Shown: piece by piece, positions 33,954 to 48,364 of the stretch
Layout of the letters: each line of letters starts with the position of its first letter
How positions within the stretch are numbered: the first letter of the stretch is position 1
Assembly: GCF_016907365.1 (NCBI RefSeq)
Contig: NZ_JAFBBV010000001.1
Span: forward strand, 3,162,001 to 3,226,000
Reading direction: 5' to 3'
Origin: Oerskovia paurometabola
GTDB lineage: Bacteria; Actinomycetota; Actinomycetes; Actinomycetales; Cellulomonadaceae
Length of the DNA: 64,000 nt
Notes under the pieces: generated by a model
What the model saw: only the letters and a program-made list of their open reading frames with translations
What the model was told of the DNA's origin: nothing
Database searches by the model: none
Position numbers and translations under genes: made by a program

Positions 33954-34022
33954 GACGTGGGTACCACTTCACGGGCCGGGCTGTTCATCCCTCGGCAGAC
34001 GGCCTGTGGCACCATCTCGGGG

Positions 34023-35012
34023 ATGACCTCCCCGACGCCCTTCACCGGGCTGCTCGCCTACCCGATCACGCCGCTGGGCGCCGACGGACTTCCCGCACTG
34101 GGCACGCTGACGCGCGTCGTCCAGGACGCGGTCCGCGCCGGGGCCGACGGCGTCACGGTCCTCGCGTCGTCGGGTGCGGGCACGTCGTTCGCACCCGAGG
34201 AGCGCGCTGCCGTGGTGGGCGCCGCGGTCCGGGCGGCGCACGACGCCGGCCCCGGTCCCTCGGGGCAGCACGTCCCGGTGCACGTCGCGGTCGCGGCCCC
34301 CTCGACCACCGAGGTCGTGCGGCACGCGGTCGCGGCGCAGGCCGGCGGCGCCCACGGGCTGGTCCTGACCCCGTTCGCCTACACCCCGCTCGTCGACGCC
34401 GAGGTCGTGGCCCTGTTCGAGGCCGTGGCCGCCGAGACCGACCTCCCCGTGTGCTTCTACAACCGGCCCGTCCAGAACGGGTACGACGTGACGCCCGAGG
34501 TGCTGGCCCACCTCGCCCGCACCACCAGGCTCCGGGGGCTCAAGGACCCGGCCGGGCGGACGGACGTGGGCGCCCGGCTGGACGCCGTCCGTGCCGCGGT
34601 CGCGCGCGAACCGTTCGCCGTAGGCCTGAGCGGCGACCTCGCGATGACCGAGGGGGCCTTCACGACCCTGCCTGCGAGCGACGCCTGGCACACCGGGGTC
34701 GCGGCCCTCGTGCCCGAAGAGTACGTCGTGATGCGCCGCGCGCACGTCGACCGCCGGCCCCTCGACGCGGTCGTGGAGCGGTCCTGGCTCCTGGCCCTCG
34801 TCCGCGAGCTCGGACGGCTGCGGCCCGTCGCAGGACTCCACGCGCTCGCCGGGCTGCTCGGCGTGCCGACCGGTCCGCCGCGGGGGCCCGTCCTGGCGAC
34901 ACCGCCCGAGCAGACCGCAGGGCTGCGGGCCGTGCTGGCCCGCCGGCCGGCTGCGGTGCCGGGTTCCCGGGTGCCGAGTCCCGCGGACACCGGGACCGGC
35001 ACCGCGAGGTAG
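34023..35012 (+). CDS. Dihydrodipicolinate synthase-fold aldolase/lyase
   Basis: The 329-residue protein has the DapA/NanA fold: FTGLLAYPITPL at the N-terminus, the catalytic Tyr in CFYNRP (Tyr146) and the Schiff-base Lys in GLKDPAG (Lys174). The GTTGE motif of true DapA is replaced by SSGAGTSF, so it is not the lysine-pathway enzyme; a keto-acid or sugar-acid aldolase or dehydratase is more likely. The C-terminal 60 residues are Pro/Ala-rich. It is divergent from the MetE-like gene across 81 bp and converges on ligA. The ATG at 34023 is preceded by CACCAT at 7 nt and by CGGGG too close to act as a ribosome site. Confidence 0.78.
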   Translation: MTSPTPFTGLLAYPITPLGADGLPALGTLTRVVQDAVRAGADGVTVLASSGAGTSFAPEERAAVVGAAVRAAHDAGPGPSGQHVPVHVAVAAPSTTEVVRHAVAAQAGGAHGLVLTPFAYTPLVDAEVVALFEAVAAETDLPVCFYNRPVQNGYDVTPEVLAHLARTTRLRGLKDPAGRTDVGARLDAVRAAVAREPFAVGLSGDLAMTEGAFTTLPASDAWHTGVAALVPEEYVVMRRAHVDRRPLDAVVERSWLLALVRELGRLRPVAGLHALAGLLGVPTGPPRGPVLATPPEQTAGLRAVLARRPAAVPGSRVPSPADTGTGTAR

Positions 35013-35037
35013 ACCCCTGCCAGCCCCGTGCGGGCCG

Positions 35038-40606
<5,569 letters not shown>

Positions 40607-40658
40607 GTTGCTCCTCCAGTGACCCGAGCGGCCGGGTCTGCGTGGTGTCTTTCCCTTG

Positions 40659-40678
40659 CTTGTGAATACTTTCACAAG
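40659..40678. promoter_or_regulatory. Rex operator upstream of adhE
   Basis: CTTGTGAA-TACT-TTCACAAG is a perfect 20-bp dyad that contains the TTGTGAA-N4-TTCACAA form recognised by Rex, the NADH-sensing repressor of fermentation genes in Gram-positive bacteria. It lies 53-72 bp upstream of the adhE start. High NADH should release Rex and induce adhE. The rex gene is not in the window. Confidence 0.9.
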
Positions 40679-40783
40679 GTACGGATAGATGCAAGTGATG
40701 TTCGATGGTGATCTCGGACGAGCCTCCCCCGCCCCCGCTCTCCCCTGGCATCTATGCATGCCCGGTCCCGCGGATCGGTCGCC

Positions 40784-40789
40784 TAGTGT
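40784..40789 (+). promoter_or_regulatory. -10 element of a leaderless transcript for the prolyl oligopeptidase gene
   Basis: TAGTGT matches TANNNT and ends 6 nt before ATG 40796. There is no ribosome binding site. Confidence 0.55.
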
Positions 40790-40795
40790 GTTGGC

Positions 40796-42967
40796 ATGAG
40801 TGCTGAGAACGTCGTGACCGACCCACCCACCGGACAGCCGACCACGCCGCACGACCCGTACCTGTGGCTCGAGGAGGTCGAGGGCCGCGAGGCGCTCACC
40901 TGGGTCCAGGGCCGCAACGCCGAGACCGCCGCGACGATCGAGGCCACGAGCGAGTTCGCCGCGACCGAGCAGTCGATCCGCGAGGTCCTCGACTCGGACG
41001 ACAAGATCCCGGACGTCTCGAAGATCGGCGAGCACTACTACAACTTCTGGCGCGACGCGCAGCACGAGCGCGGCGTCTGGCGCCGCACGACGCTCGACTC
41101 GTACCGCACCCAGCACCCCGAGTGGGAGCTCGTGCTCGACCTCGACGCGCTGGGCGAGGCCGAGGGGCAGAGCTGGGTCTGGCACGGTGCGAGCGTCCTG
41201 CGTCCCGCCCCCGGCGGCGAGTGGCGCCACGCCCTGGTCGACCTGTCGCCCGGCGGCTCCGACGCCGACGTGACCCGCGAGTTCGACCTCGTCACCAAGC
41301 AGTTCGTCGCCCCCGAGGACGGCGGGTTCTTCCGCGAGGAGTCCAAGGGCGGGCTCGGGTGGATCGACGCCGACACGGTGTACGTCTTCACGGACTTCGG
41401 GCCGGGCTCGATGACCCCCTCGGGATACCCCCGGATCGTCAAGCGCTGGCGCCGCGGCACCCCGGTCACCGAGGCGACGGTCGTGTACGAGGGCGAGCCC
41501 GAGGACATGTACATCTTCGGCTGGCGCACCCACTCGCCCGGGTTCGAGCGCGACTTCGTCGGCCGCTCGATCGCGTTCTACGACAGCGAGACCTACATCG
41601 TCCAGGACGCGGGCACGCCCGACGAGCACCTCGTCAAGATCGACGTCCCGCGCTCGGCCGAGGTCGGCGTCAAGCGCGAGTGGATGCTCGTCGAGCTGCG
41701 CGACGACTGGACGGTCGGCGGCGCCACCTACCTCGCGGGGTCGGTGCTCGCGACCCGCTTCGAGGACTTCCTCGCCGGGGCGCGCGGCTTCACGGTCCTG
41801 TTCGAGCCCACGCCCACGACGTCGCTCGCCGGGGCCACGTGGACCGCGCACCATCTCGTGGTCAACGTCCTGGAGGACGTCAAGAACCGCCTCCACGTGC
41901 TGACGCCGCCTCCGCGCGCCGAGGACCTGTCCGCACCGTGGACCCGCAGCGAGCTGCCCGGTCTGCCGACCATCGGCACGGTCGTCGTGGGTGCGGTCGA
42001 CTCCGAGGAGAGCGACGACGTCTGGCTCGTGACGACCGACTACCTCACGCCCTCGACGCTCTCGCTCCTGACGGTCGGCGCGGGCACCGAGCCCGAGGTG
42101 CTCAAGTCGAGCCCCACCTTCTTCGACGCCGCGGGCCTGGTCATCGACCAGCACTTCGCCGTGTCCGACGACGGCACGCGCGTCCCGTACTTCGTCGTCG
42201 GGCGTGAGGAGCTCGTCCGCCCGGAGGCCGCCGGTGCCGCCGCCGAGGCGGGCGCCGGCTCCGCTCCCGTGGGCGCCGCACCCACGCTGCTCTACGGCTA
42301 CGGCGGCTTCGAGGTCTCGCTCACCCCTGGCTACTCGGGCGGGCTCGGACGGGCCTGGCTCGCCGACGGCGGCGTGTACGTCGTCGCGAACATCCGCGGC
42401 GGCGGCGAGTACGGCCCGTCGTGGCACCAGGCCGCCCTCAAGGCCAAGCGGCACAAGGCCTACGAGGACTTCGCGGCCGTCGCGCGCGACCTCGTCGCCC
42501 GCGGCATCACGACCCCCGAGCACCTCGGCATGGAGGGACGCTCCAACGGTGGCCTCCTCGCGGGCAACATGCTCACCCAGTACCCCGAGCTCTTCGGCGC
42601 CGTGATCGTGGGAGTCCCGCTGCTCGACATGCTGCGCTACACCCACCTGCTCGCGGGGGCGTCGTGGGCCGCCGAGTACGGCGACCCGGACGACCCCGAG
42701 CAGTGGGAGTTCATCAAGACGTTCTCGCCGTACCACCTGTTCGACGCCGAGCGCGAGTACCCGCCGGTGCTCTTCACGACGTCGACCAAGGACGACCGGG
42801 TCCACCCCGGGCACGCCCGCAAGCTCGCCGCGAAGATGCTCGCGGCCGGCAAGGACGTGACGTACTACGAGAACGTCGAGGGCGGGCACGGCGGCGCCGC
42901 GAACAACGCCCAGGCCGCGCACATGTCCGCGATCCACTACCGCTTCCTGCGCGAGCAGCTCGGCTGA
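40796..42967 (+). CDS. Prolyl oligopeptidase family serine peptidase (S9A)
   Basis: The 723-residue protein has an N-terminal DPYLWLEEVEG segment, a seven-bladed propeller (about 75-440) and an alpha/beta-hydrolase domain. The catalytic triad is visible: Ser583 in GRSNGG, the Asp pair 666/667 in KDDRVHPGH, and His698 in GGHGGA. The propeller-to-hydrolase junction carries YGYGGFEVS and NIRGGGEYGPSWH, both typical of the family. It cleaves short peptides after proline in the cytoplasm. No signal peptide is present. An Ala/Gly-rich insertion lies near residues 479-492. It is divergent from adhE across 189 bp. Confidence 0.92.
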   Translation: MSAENVVTDPPTGQPTTPHDPYLWLEEVEGREALTWVQGRNAETAATIEATSEFAATEQSIREVLDSDDKIPDVSKIGEHYYNFWRDAQHERGVWRRTTLDSYRTQHPEWELVLDLDALGEAEGQSWVWHGASVLRPAPGGEWRHALVDLSPGGSDADVTREFDLVTKQFVAPEDGGFFREESKGGLGWIDADTVYVFTDFGPGSMTPSGYPRIVKRWRRGTPVTEATVVYEGEPEDMYIFGWRTHSPGFERDFVGRSIAFYDSETYIVQDAGTPDEHLVKIDVPRSAEVGVKREWMLVELRDDWTVGGATYLAGSVLATRFEDFLAGARGFTVLFEPTPTTSLAGATWTAHHLVVNVLEDVKNRLHVLTPPPRAEDLSAPWTRSELPGLPTIGTVVVGAVDSEESDDVWLVTTDYLTPSTLSLLTVGAGTEPEVLKSSPTFFDAAGLVIDQHFAVSDDGTRVPYFVVGREELVRPEAAGAAAEAGAGSAPVGAAPTLLYGYGGFEVSLTPGYSGGLGRAWLADGGVYVVANIRGGGEYGPSWHQAALKAKRHKAYEDFAAVARDLVARGITTPEHLGMEGRSNGGLLAGNMLTQYPELFGAVIVGVPLLDMLRYTHLLAGASWAAEYGDPDDPEQWEFIKTFSPYHLFDAEREYPPVLFTTSTKDDRVHPGHARKLAAKMLAAGKDVTYYENVEGGHGGAANNAQAAHMSAIHYRFLREQLG

Positions 42968-43011
42968 CACCGGGCGACCGTTCGTCCGCACGACGCACGC
43001 GCAGACGCACG

Positions 43012-43044
43012 GAGGGCGGGCTCCCCCGGGGGGACCCCGCCCTC
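43012..43044. terminator. Bidirectional terminator between the peptidase and GH65 genes
   Basis: GAGGGCGGG (43012-43020) and CCCGCCCTC (43036-43044) are perfect complements with a further C-run/G-run pairing inside the loop and a partly paired outer GCAGAC/GTCTGC. It stands between convergent genes ending at 42967 and 43075. Confidence 0.75.
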
Positions 43045-43074
43045 TGGCGTGTCTGCGGACGACCCACCCGCGAC

Positions 43075-45552
43075 CTACGAGTGAGGCACCGTGGCCGTGA
43101 TGAGCGTGCCGTCCTCGCGACGGTTGCCGGTCAGGTCCCGCAGGCTCGGCACTCCCTGACGGACGGGCCCCTGCCCGTCGAGGGCCACCGTCACGGGCTC
43201 GCCCGCGGCGACCCGCACGGTCTCGCCGCGCACCAGCACCTCGGCGCTCTCGCCCGTCTCGCACACGAGCGTGATCGCGTCGGACGTGACCGTGACCTTC
43301 AGCCGCGCCCCGCGCAGCGTGACGCGGAACGTCAGCGACTCCCACGACTGCGGCAGGCGCGGGTCGAAGCTGATGCGACCGCAGTCGTCACGCATGCCGC
43401 CGAACCCGAACGCGAGCGCCGACCAGGTCCCGCCGGCCGAGGCGACGTGCACGCCGTCGGACGCGTTGGCGTGACGGTTCTCCAGGTCGACCAGCAGCGA
43501 CGACGTGAAGTACTCGAGCGCGAGCTCGTGGTAGCCGACCTCGGCCGCGATGATCGACTGGACCACGCCCGAGAGCGTCGAGTCCCCCGTGGTCAGCGGG
43601 TCGTAGTACTCGAAGTCGGCCAGCTTCTCCTCGGGCGTGAACTCGGCCCCCTGGAGGAACAGCGCGAGGACGACGTCCGCCTGCTTGAGCACCTGGTAGC
43701 GGTAGATGACGAGCGGGTGGTAGTGCAGCAGCAGGGGCCGCTTGTCCGCAGGTGTCGCCGCGAGGTTCCAGATCTCGCGCTCGAGGAAGTGCGAGTCCTG
43801 CGGGTGGATGCCCAGGTGCTCGGCGTACGGGATCGACATGCGCTCGGCCGCGTGCTCCCACTCCGCCGTCTCCTCCTGCGAGACCCCGAGCCGGATCGCG
43901 AGCCGCTCGTACTCGTGCGGCGCGTCGCGTCGCATGATCTGGAGCGTCTCGGCCGCGACGCGCAGGTTGAAGCGCGCCATGACGTTGGTGAAGAGGTTGT
44001 CGTTCACGACCGTCGTGTACTCGTCGGGGCCCGTGACGCCGTGGATGTGGAAGTGGTCGTCCCCGTTGGCCCGCCAGAAGCCGAGGTCGGCCCACATGCG
44101 CGCGGTCTCCACGAGGATGTCGACACCCTCGCGCTCCAGGAAGTCCTGGTCCCCCGTCGCCCGCACGTACTGCATGAGGGCATAGGTCACGTCGGCGTCG
44201 ATGTGGTACTGCGCGGTGCCCGCGGCGTAGTAGGCCGAGGCCTCCTCGCCGTTGATCGTCCGCCACGGGAACAGCGCACCCTCCTGCGAGAGCTGACCGG
44301 CGCGGCGGCGGGCGGCGTCGAGCATCTGGTAGCGGAAGCGCAGCGCGTTGCGCGCGTACCGCGGGCTCGTGTACGTCAGGAACGGGAGCACGTAGATCTC
44401 GGTGTCCCAGAAGTAGTGGCCGCCGTACCCCGTGCCCGTGAGGCCCTTGGCGGGGACACCGTTGCCCTCGGCGCGGGCCGTGGCCTGCGCGAGCTGGTAG
44501 ATGTTCCACCGCACGGCCTGCTGGATCTCGGGCTGACCCGGGATCTCGACGTCGGAGCGCGCCCAGAACTCGTCGAGGAACTCGCGCTGCTCGGCGTGCT
44601 GGAACGCGATGCCCTCGTCGCGCACGCGGTCGAGCGTGCGGCGGCACCGGTCGATGAGCTCGCGCGCGGGCACCCCGCGGGACGTGTGGTAGGCCACGGT
44701 CTTGGTGAGACGGACCGGCTTCCCCGGTTCGGCCTGGACCCGGTAGACGTGCTTGGCCAGGTCCTCGTCCACCTGGGTGCGCACGTCGTACGTGTTCTCC
44801 GTGACCAGGTCGTCGTCCGCGGCGACCGCGATCGTCATGCCCGAGTTGGTGCAGCGGTAGGACAGCACGAGGCGCTCGTCGTCCCCCCACTGGGCCTGCG
44901 GCTGCAGGACGCGCTCGGTGAACTGGTTCGCCTTGCGGGGGTCGAAGCCCTGGCCCATGGCGGCCGACGGGACGTGGTACTCGTCCTGCCCGTCCTGCCG
45001 GTTGAGGATCTGGGACGAGATCGCGATGGGGGCCGGGTCGTCCAGCATCGTGACCTCGAACGTGATGACGGCCAGGTGCCGCTCGACGAACGAGACCATG
45101 CGCTCGGACTTCACCAGGACGCGCTTGCCCGACGGCGTGCGCCACAACAGCTCGCGCCGCAGCACGCCGTCGGCCATGTCGAGCGACCGCTCGTAGGAGA
45201 CGAGGTCCGCGACGGGCAGCAGGAGCGGCTCGTCGTCGACGTAGAGCCGGATGATCTTGACGTCCGGGACGTTGACGATGGTCTGCCCGACCTCGGCGAA
45301 CCCGTACGCCTCCTCGGCGTGGTGGATGCGCCACGTCTCGTGGAAGCCGTTGATGAACGTGCCCTGCGTGTGGGACTCGCGCCCCTCCTCGACGTTCCCC
45401 CGCATGCCGAGGTACCCGTTGCCGACCGAGAAGAGGGTCTCGGTGACCCCGAGGTCGTGCGCCGAGTAGCGGTTCTCGGTGAGCCGCCACGGGTCCGCCG
45501 GGAAGCGGCTGCGGTCGACGGTGCCGTCGAAGCCGTGCTCGAACCCGGCCAT
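43075..45552 (-). CDS. Glycoside hydrolase family 65 protein (disaccharide phosphorylase/hydrolase)
   Basis: The 825-residue protein has the GH65 layout: N-terminal beta-sandwich (about 10-270), linker, (alpha/alpha)6 barrel (about 330-690) and C-terminal beta domain. GYGGHYFWDTEIYVLPF (about 374-390) and HGVTGPDEYTTVVNDN (about 503-518) are family hallmarks; the Glu of PDEYT (about Glu510) is the general acid. Members phosphorolyse alpha-linked disaccharides such as maltose, trehalose, kojibiose or nigerose to glucose and beta-glucose 1-phosphate. Its stop is distant from, and its start overlaps by one base with, a beta-phosphoglucomutase-like gene, which fits phosphorylase rather than hydrolase action. 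The exact disaccharide cannot be told. Confidence 0.9.
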   Translation of the reverse strand: MAGFEHGFDGTVDRSRFPADPWRLTENRYSAHDLGVTETLFSVGNGYLGMRGNVEEGRESHTQGTFINGFHETWRIHHAEEAYGFAEVGQTIVNVPDVKIIRLYVDDEPLLLPVADLVSYERSLDMADGVLRRELLWRTPSGKRVLVKSERMVSFVERHLAVITFEVTMLDDPAPIAISSQILNRQDGQDEYHVPSAAMGQGFDPRKANQFTERVLQPQAQWGDDERLVLSYRCTNSGMTIAVAADDDLVTENTYDVRTQVDEDLAKHVYRVQAEPGKPVRLTKTVAYHTSRGVPARELIDRCRRTLDRVRDEGIAFQHAEQREFLDEFWARSDVEIPGQPEIQQAVRWNIYQLAQATARAEGNGVPAKGLTGTGYGGHYFWDTEIYVLPFLTYTSPRYARNALRFRYQMLDAARRRAGQLSQEGALFPWRTINGEEASAYYAAGTAQYHIDADVTYALMQYVRATGDQDFLEREGVDILVETARMWADLGFWRANGDDHFHIHGVTGPDEYTTVVNDNLFTNVMARFNLRVAAETLQIMRRDAPHEYERLAIRLGVSQEETAEWEHAAERMSIPYAEHLGIHPQDSHFLEREIWNLAATPADKRPLLLHYHPLVIYRYQVLKQADVVLALFLQGAEFTPEEKLADFEYYDPLTTGDSTLSGVVQSIIAAEVGYHELALEYFTSSLLVDLENRHANASDGVHVASAGGTWSALAFGFGGMRDDCGRISFDPRLPQSWESLTFRVTLRGARLKVTVTSDAITLVCETGESAEVLVRGETVRVAAGEPVTVALDGQGPVRQGVPSLRDLTGNRREDGTLITATVPHS

Positions 45553-46292
45553 CAGCGGGCCTCCTCGTGCGCGGGGCGGTCCAGGACCGTCGCGTCGAGC
45601 TCGCCCAGGTCGGACACGACCACGTCGGCGCCGTGCTCGGTCAGGGCGTCGGCCCCGACCCCGCGGTCCACCCCGACGACGAGCCCGAAGTCACCGGCTG
45701 CACCCGCCTGGACACCCGAGATCGCGTCCTCGACCACGATCGCGGCGGTCGTCGGGACGCCCAGGAGCTGGGCCGCGTACTCGTAGGTCGCGGGCGAGGG
45801 CTTGCCGTCGAGTCCCTCCGCGGCCGCGACAGCACCGTCGACGACGACCTCGAAACGGTCCGCGATCCCCGCGGCCGCCAGGACCGACGGGGCGTTGCGC
45901 GACGACGAGACGACCGCGACGAGCGCCCCGGCCGCGGTCACGGCGTCGAGGAACGCGATCGAGCCCGGGTACGGGTCGATGCCCTCCCGGGCGAACATCG
46001 CGTTGACGATCTCGTTCTTCTTGTTGCCCAGCGCGCAGACCGTGCCCTCCCCGGGGGCGTCGTCGATCGTTCCCCACGGCAGCTCGATCCCGCGCGAGGC
46101 GAGCATCGTGGCGACCCCGTCGAAGCGGGGCTTGCCGTCGATGTGCGCGAAGTAGTCCGCCGAGGCGTACGGCGCGACCCCGCGCTCGTCGCACAACGGC
46201 GCGAACAGGCGTTCCCAGGCGCGCATGTGGACCTCGGCGGTCGGTGTGAGGACACCGTCGAGGTCGAAGAGGACGGCGTGCAGAGCGGGCAT
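45552..46292 (-). CDS. HAD family beta-phosphoglucomutase-like protein
   Basis: The 246-residue protein begins MPALHAVLFDLDGVLTPT, with the nucleophile Asp10 and acid/base Asp12 of HAD motif I. The helical cap carries YFAHIDGKPRFDGV (about 62-75), characteristic of HADs paired with GH65 enzymes. Motif II (VVSSSRN, about 142-148), Lys in DGKPSPATYEYA and motif III VVEDAISGVQAG follow. It should convert beta-glucose 1-phosphate to glucose 6-phosphate. GAAGGAG lies 4 nt before ATG 46292; an in-frame start at 46343 has no such site. Its TGA shares one base with the GH65 ATG, so translation is coupled. Confidence 0.88.
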   Translation of the reverse strand: MPALHAVLFDLDGVLTPTAEVHMRAWERLFAPLCDERGVAPYASADYFAHIDGKPRFDGVATMLASRGIELPWGTIDDAPGEGTVCALGNKKNEIVNAMFAREGIDPYPGSIAFLDAVTAAGALVAVVSSSRNAPSVLAAAGIADRFEVVVDGAVAAAEGLDGKPSPATYEYAAQLLGVPTTAAIVVEDAISGVQAGAAGDFGLVVGVDRGVGADALTEHGADVVVSDLGELDATVLDRPAHEEAR

Positions 46293-46432
46293 CGCGCTCC
46301 TTCGGGAGAGTGGACGGACGAGGGAGCGCCGCGAGTTCGGCACCTCGCTCCGAGCCTACGCACCAGGGGGCGCCTGGGCGAAAACGGCGACGGGAGGCGT
46401 GTCCCCGGCCCCCTGCCTGCCGCGAGGACGAG

Positions 46433-46478
46433 ACGTGCCCCCTGCGCGCGCCGGAAGCTCTGCACGCGGGGGGCACGT
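46433..46478 (-). terminator. Hairpin terminator of the MacAB-like operon
   Basis: ACGTGCCCCC (46433-46442) and GGGGGCACGT (46469-46478) are perfect complements; inner GCGCGCG/CGCG bases can extend pairing. It starts 10 nt past the permease stop at 46488. Confidence 0.75.
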
Positions 46479-46487
46479 CGGCAGACC

Positions 46488-47678
46488 TCAGCTGCTCAGT
46501 GCCGCGGTCGGCGAGGTGCGGGACGCGCGCACGGCGGGCAGGACGCCCGCGACCGCCCCCACGAGGATCGTGACGACGACCCCCAGCACGGGGACCTCGG
46601 GGGGGATCGCGAGACTCCACCCGTTCGTCCTGGCGACGACGGCCGTGATGACCCACCCGAGGACGGCGCCCGCGACCCCACCGAGGGCCGAGAGCAGCAT
46701 CGCCTCGAAGAGGAACTGCACCCGGATGTGCTCGCGCGTGGCGCCCAGGGAGCGCCGCAGACCGATCTCCTGACGACGTTCCAGAACCGAGATGACCATG
46801 GTGTTGGCCACCCCGATCCCACCGACGAGCAGGGCGATCGAGCCCACCCCGACCAGGAGCCCGGTGAAGGCCTGATCGACCGTGTTCTTCGCGGCGAGGG
46901 CGTCCGAGGGGCGGCTGACCTGCACCTGGCTCGGCGACTCGGGGTGGATCGTCGGCGGCAGGAGCTTGCGCACCTGGGCGACGCTCGCCTCGGTGGACCG
47001 TTCGTAGATCGTCGTCGGCGCGCCGTCGTGCTCGAACTGGCCAGCGGCGATCGGTTCGCCGACGAGTGCCGTCGAGTCGAGCTCCGGGGCGAGGGGCGAC
47101 GACTCGAGGATGCCCACGACGGTGAACGGGTGACCGCCCACCCACACGAGGCTGCCCACCGTGCCGATCCCGAGGCGCTCGGCCGTCCCGCGGCCGAGGA
47201 CGACCGCCGGGTACTGCGCGGTCGACTCGTTGAGCCACGACCCGTGCATGATCCGGGCACCGGTCGCCTCGAGCAGGTCGAGGTCGGCGGCCGCCACGGT
47301 CAACCCTCCGGTGCGGCCCGGATCGACCTCGGAGCTGCGGAAGATCGTGATCGTGTCGAGCGTACCGATCGAGCTCACGTGCAGGACGTCCGGGATGCGC
47401 CGCACGAGCGCGACGGCGTCCGGCGGGAGGGGCGCGTCCTGGCCGAGGACGTCCGTGCCGGCCGTGACCGTGAGCAGGTTGGTGCCCAGCGCGGACAGCT
47501 TGTCCTTGATGAGCGCCTGGCTCGAGGTCGAGATGCCGATCACGGAGATCATGGCGGCGATACCGATCGCGATGCCCAAGGACGAGAGGATCGCGCGCAT
47601 GGGGCGGGCGCGCAGCCCGTGCAGGCCGAGGCTGAAGAGGTCGCCGGGCCGGAGCCTGGAACGGCGGTCGAGGCTCAT
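46488..47678 (-). CDS. MacB/FtsX-type ABC transporter permease
   Basis: The 396-residue protein has the MacB-like layout: an N-terminal membrane helix (about 25-50, SSLGIAIGIAAMISVIGIS), a large extracytoplasmic MacB_PCD domain (about 52-265), and three C-terminal helices (about 270-295, 325-350, 360-385). Between them is the FtsX-family motif ERRQEIGLRRSLGATREHI. It works with the adjacent ATPase and adaptor to move a substrate, perhaps a peptide or antibiotic, from the membrane or cell surface. ATG 47678 overlaps the ATPase stop as ATGA. It is last in a four-gene operon. Confidence 0.9.
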   Translation of the reverse strand: MSLDRRSRLRPGDLFSLGLHGLRARPMRAILSSLGIAIGIAAMISVIGISTSSQALIKDKLSALGTNLLTVTAGTDVLGQDAPLPPDAVALVRRIPDVLHVSSIGTLDTITIFRSSEVDPGRTGGLTVAAADLDLLEATGARIMHGSWLNESTAQYPAVVLGRGTAERLGIGTVGSLVWVGGHPFTVVGILESSPLAPELDSTALVGEPIAAGQFEHDGAPTTIYERSTEASVAQVRKLLPPTIHPESPSQVQVSRPSDALAAKNTVDQAFTGLLVGVGSIALLVGGIGVANTMVISVLERRQEIGLRRSLGATREHIRVQFLFEAMLLSALGGVAGAVLGWVITAVVARTNGWSLAIPPEVPVLGVVVTILVGAVAGVLPAVRASRTSPTAALSS

Positions 47679-48364
47679 CGGCTGTCCTCCCGGTCGTCGG
47701 AGAGGATCCTGCCGTCGCGGATGCGGACCTGCCGGGGCAGGCGGTCGGCCAGCTCCTGGTCGTGGGTGATGACCACGACCGTGGTCCCGGACCTGTTCAG
47801 GTCGTGGAGGATCTCGACGACGCCCTCGCCGGAGGCGGTGTCGAGGCTGCCGGTCGGCTCGTCCGCCAGGAGCAGGCGAGGTTCGCCGACGACGGCGCGC
47901 GCGATCGCGACGCGCTGGCGCTCTCCGCCCGACATCTGCCGCGGGTGGTGGTGCAACCGTGCGCCGAGGCCCACGCGTTCGAGAGCAGTGCGCGCCCGGC
48001 GACGGCGCTCGCGGGGCGCCAGGCCGGTGTACAGCAGACCGGTGGCGACGTTGTCGAGGGCCGTGACGCCGTCGGACAGGTGGAACTGCTGGAAGATGAA
48101 CCCGATCGTGTAGGCCCGCAAGGCCGAGAGGCTCGCGTCGCTCATGGCGGTCACGTCGTTCCCGGCGATCCTGGTCGCGCCCGAGGACGCGCGGTCCAGG
48201 GACCCGATGATGTTGAGCATGGTCGACTTGCCGGACCCGCTCGGGCCGACGATCGCGACCATCTCACCCTCGTCGATCCTCAGGGTGACCCCACCGAGCG
48301 CGACCGTCGGTGGTGACCCGTAGGTGCGGGTCACGTCCTCCAGGTCGATGATCGCTGTGCTCAC
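47675..48364 (-). CDS. ABC transporter ATP-binding protein (MacB/LolD type)
   Basis: The 229-residue cassette has Walker A GPSGSGKST (about residues 40-48), the Q-loop FIFQQFHL, signature MSGGERQR (about 144-151) and Walker B LLLADEPTGSLD (about 164-175), with the switch His in VVITHD. It drives the MacB-like permease by mechanotransmission. GTG 48364 overlaps the TGA of the adaptor gene (GTGA), and its own stop overlaps the permease start, so the complex is made from coupled genes. Confidence 0.92.
   Translation of the reverse strand: MSTAIIDLEDVTRTYGSPPTVALGGVTLRIDEGEMVAIVGPSGSGKSTMLNIIGSLDRASSGATRIAGNDVTAMSDASLSALRAYTIGFIFQQFHLSDGVTALDNVATGLLYTGLAPRERRRRARTALERVGLGARLHHHPRQMSGGERQRVAIARAVVGEPRLLLADEPTGSLDTASGEGVVEILHDLNRSGTTVVVITHDQELADRLPRQVRIRDGRILSDDREDSR

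Noticed and set aside
34023..35012. True dihydrodipicolinate synthase (dapA)
   Set aside because: The threonine-pair motif of DapA is replaced by SSGAGTSF and the gene is not near lysine genes; only the Tyr and Lys of the fold are kept.
40607..43345. Upstream continuation of the adhE frame to 43345
   Set aside because: It lies antisense to the prolyl oligopeptidase gene, has no homology to AdhE, and bypasses the well-placed GTG with GGAGGAGC.
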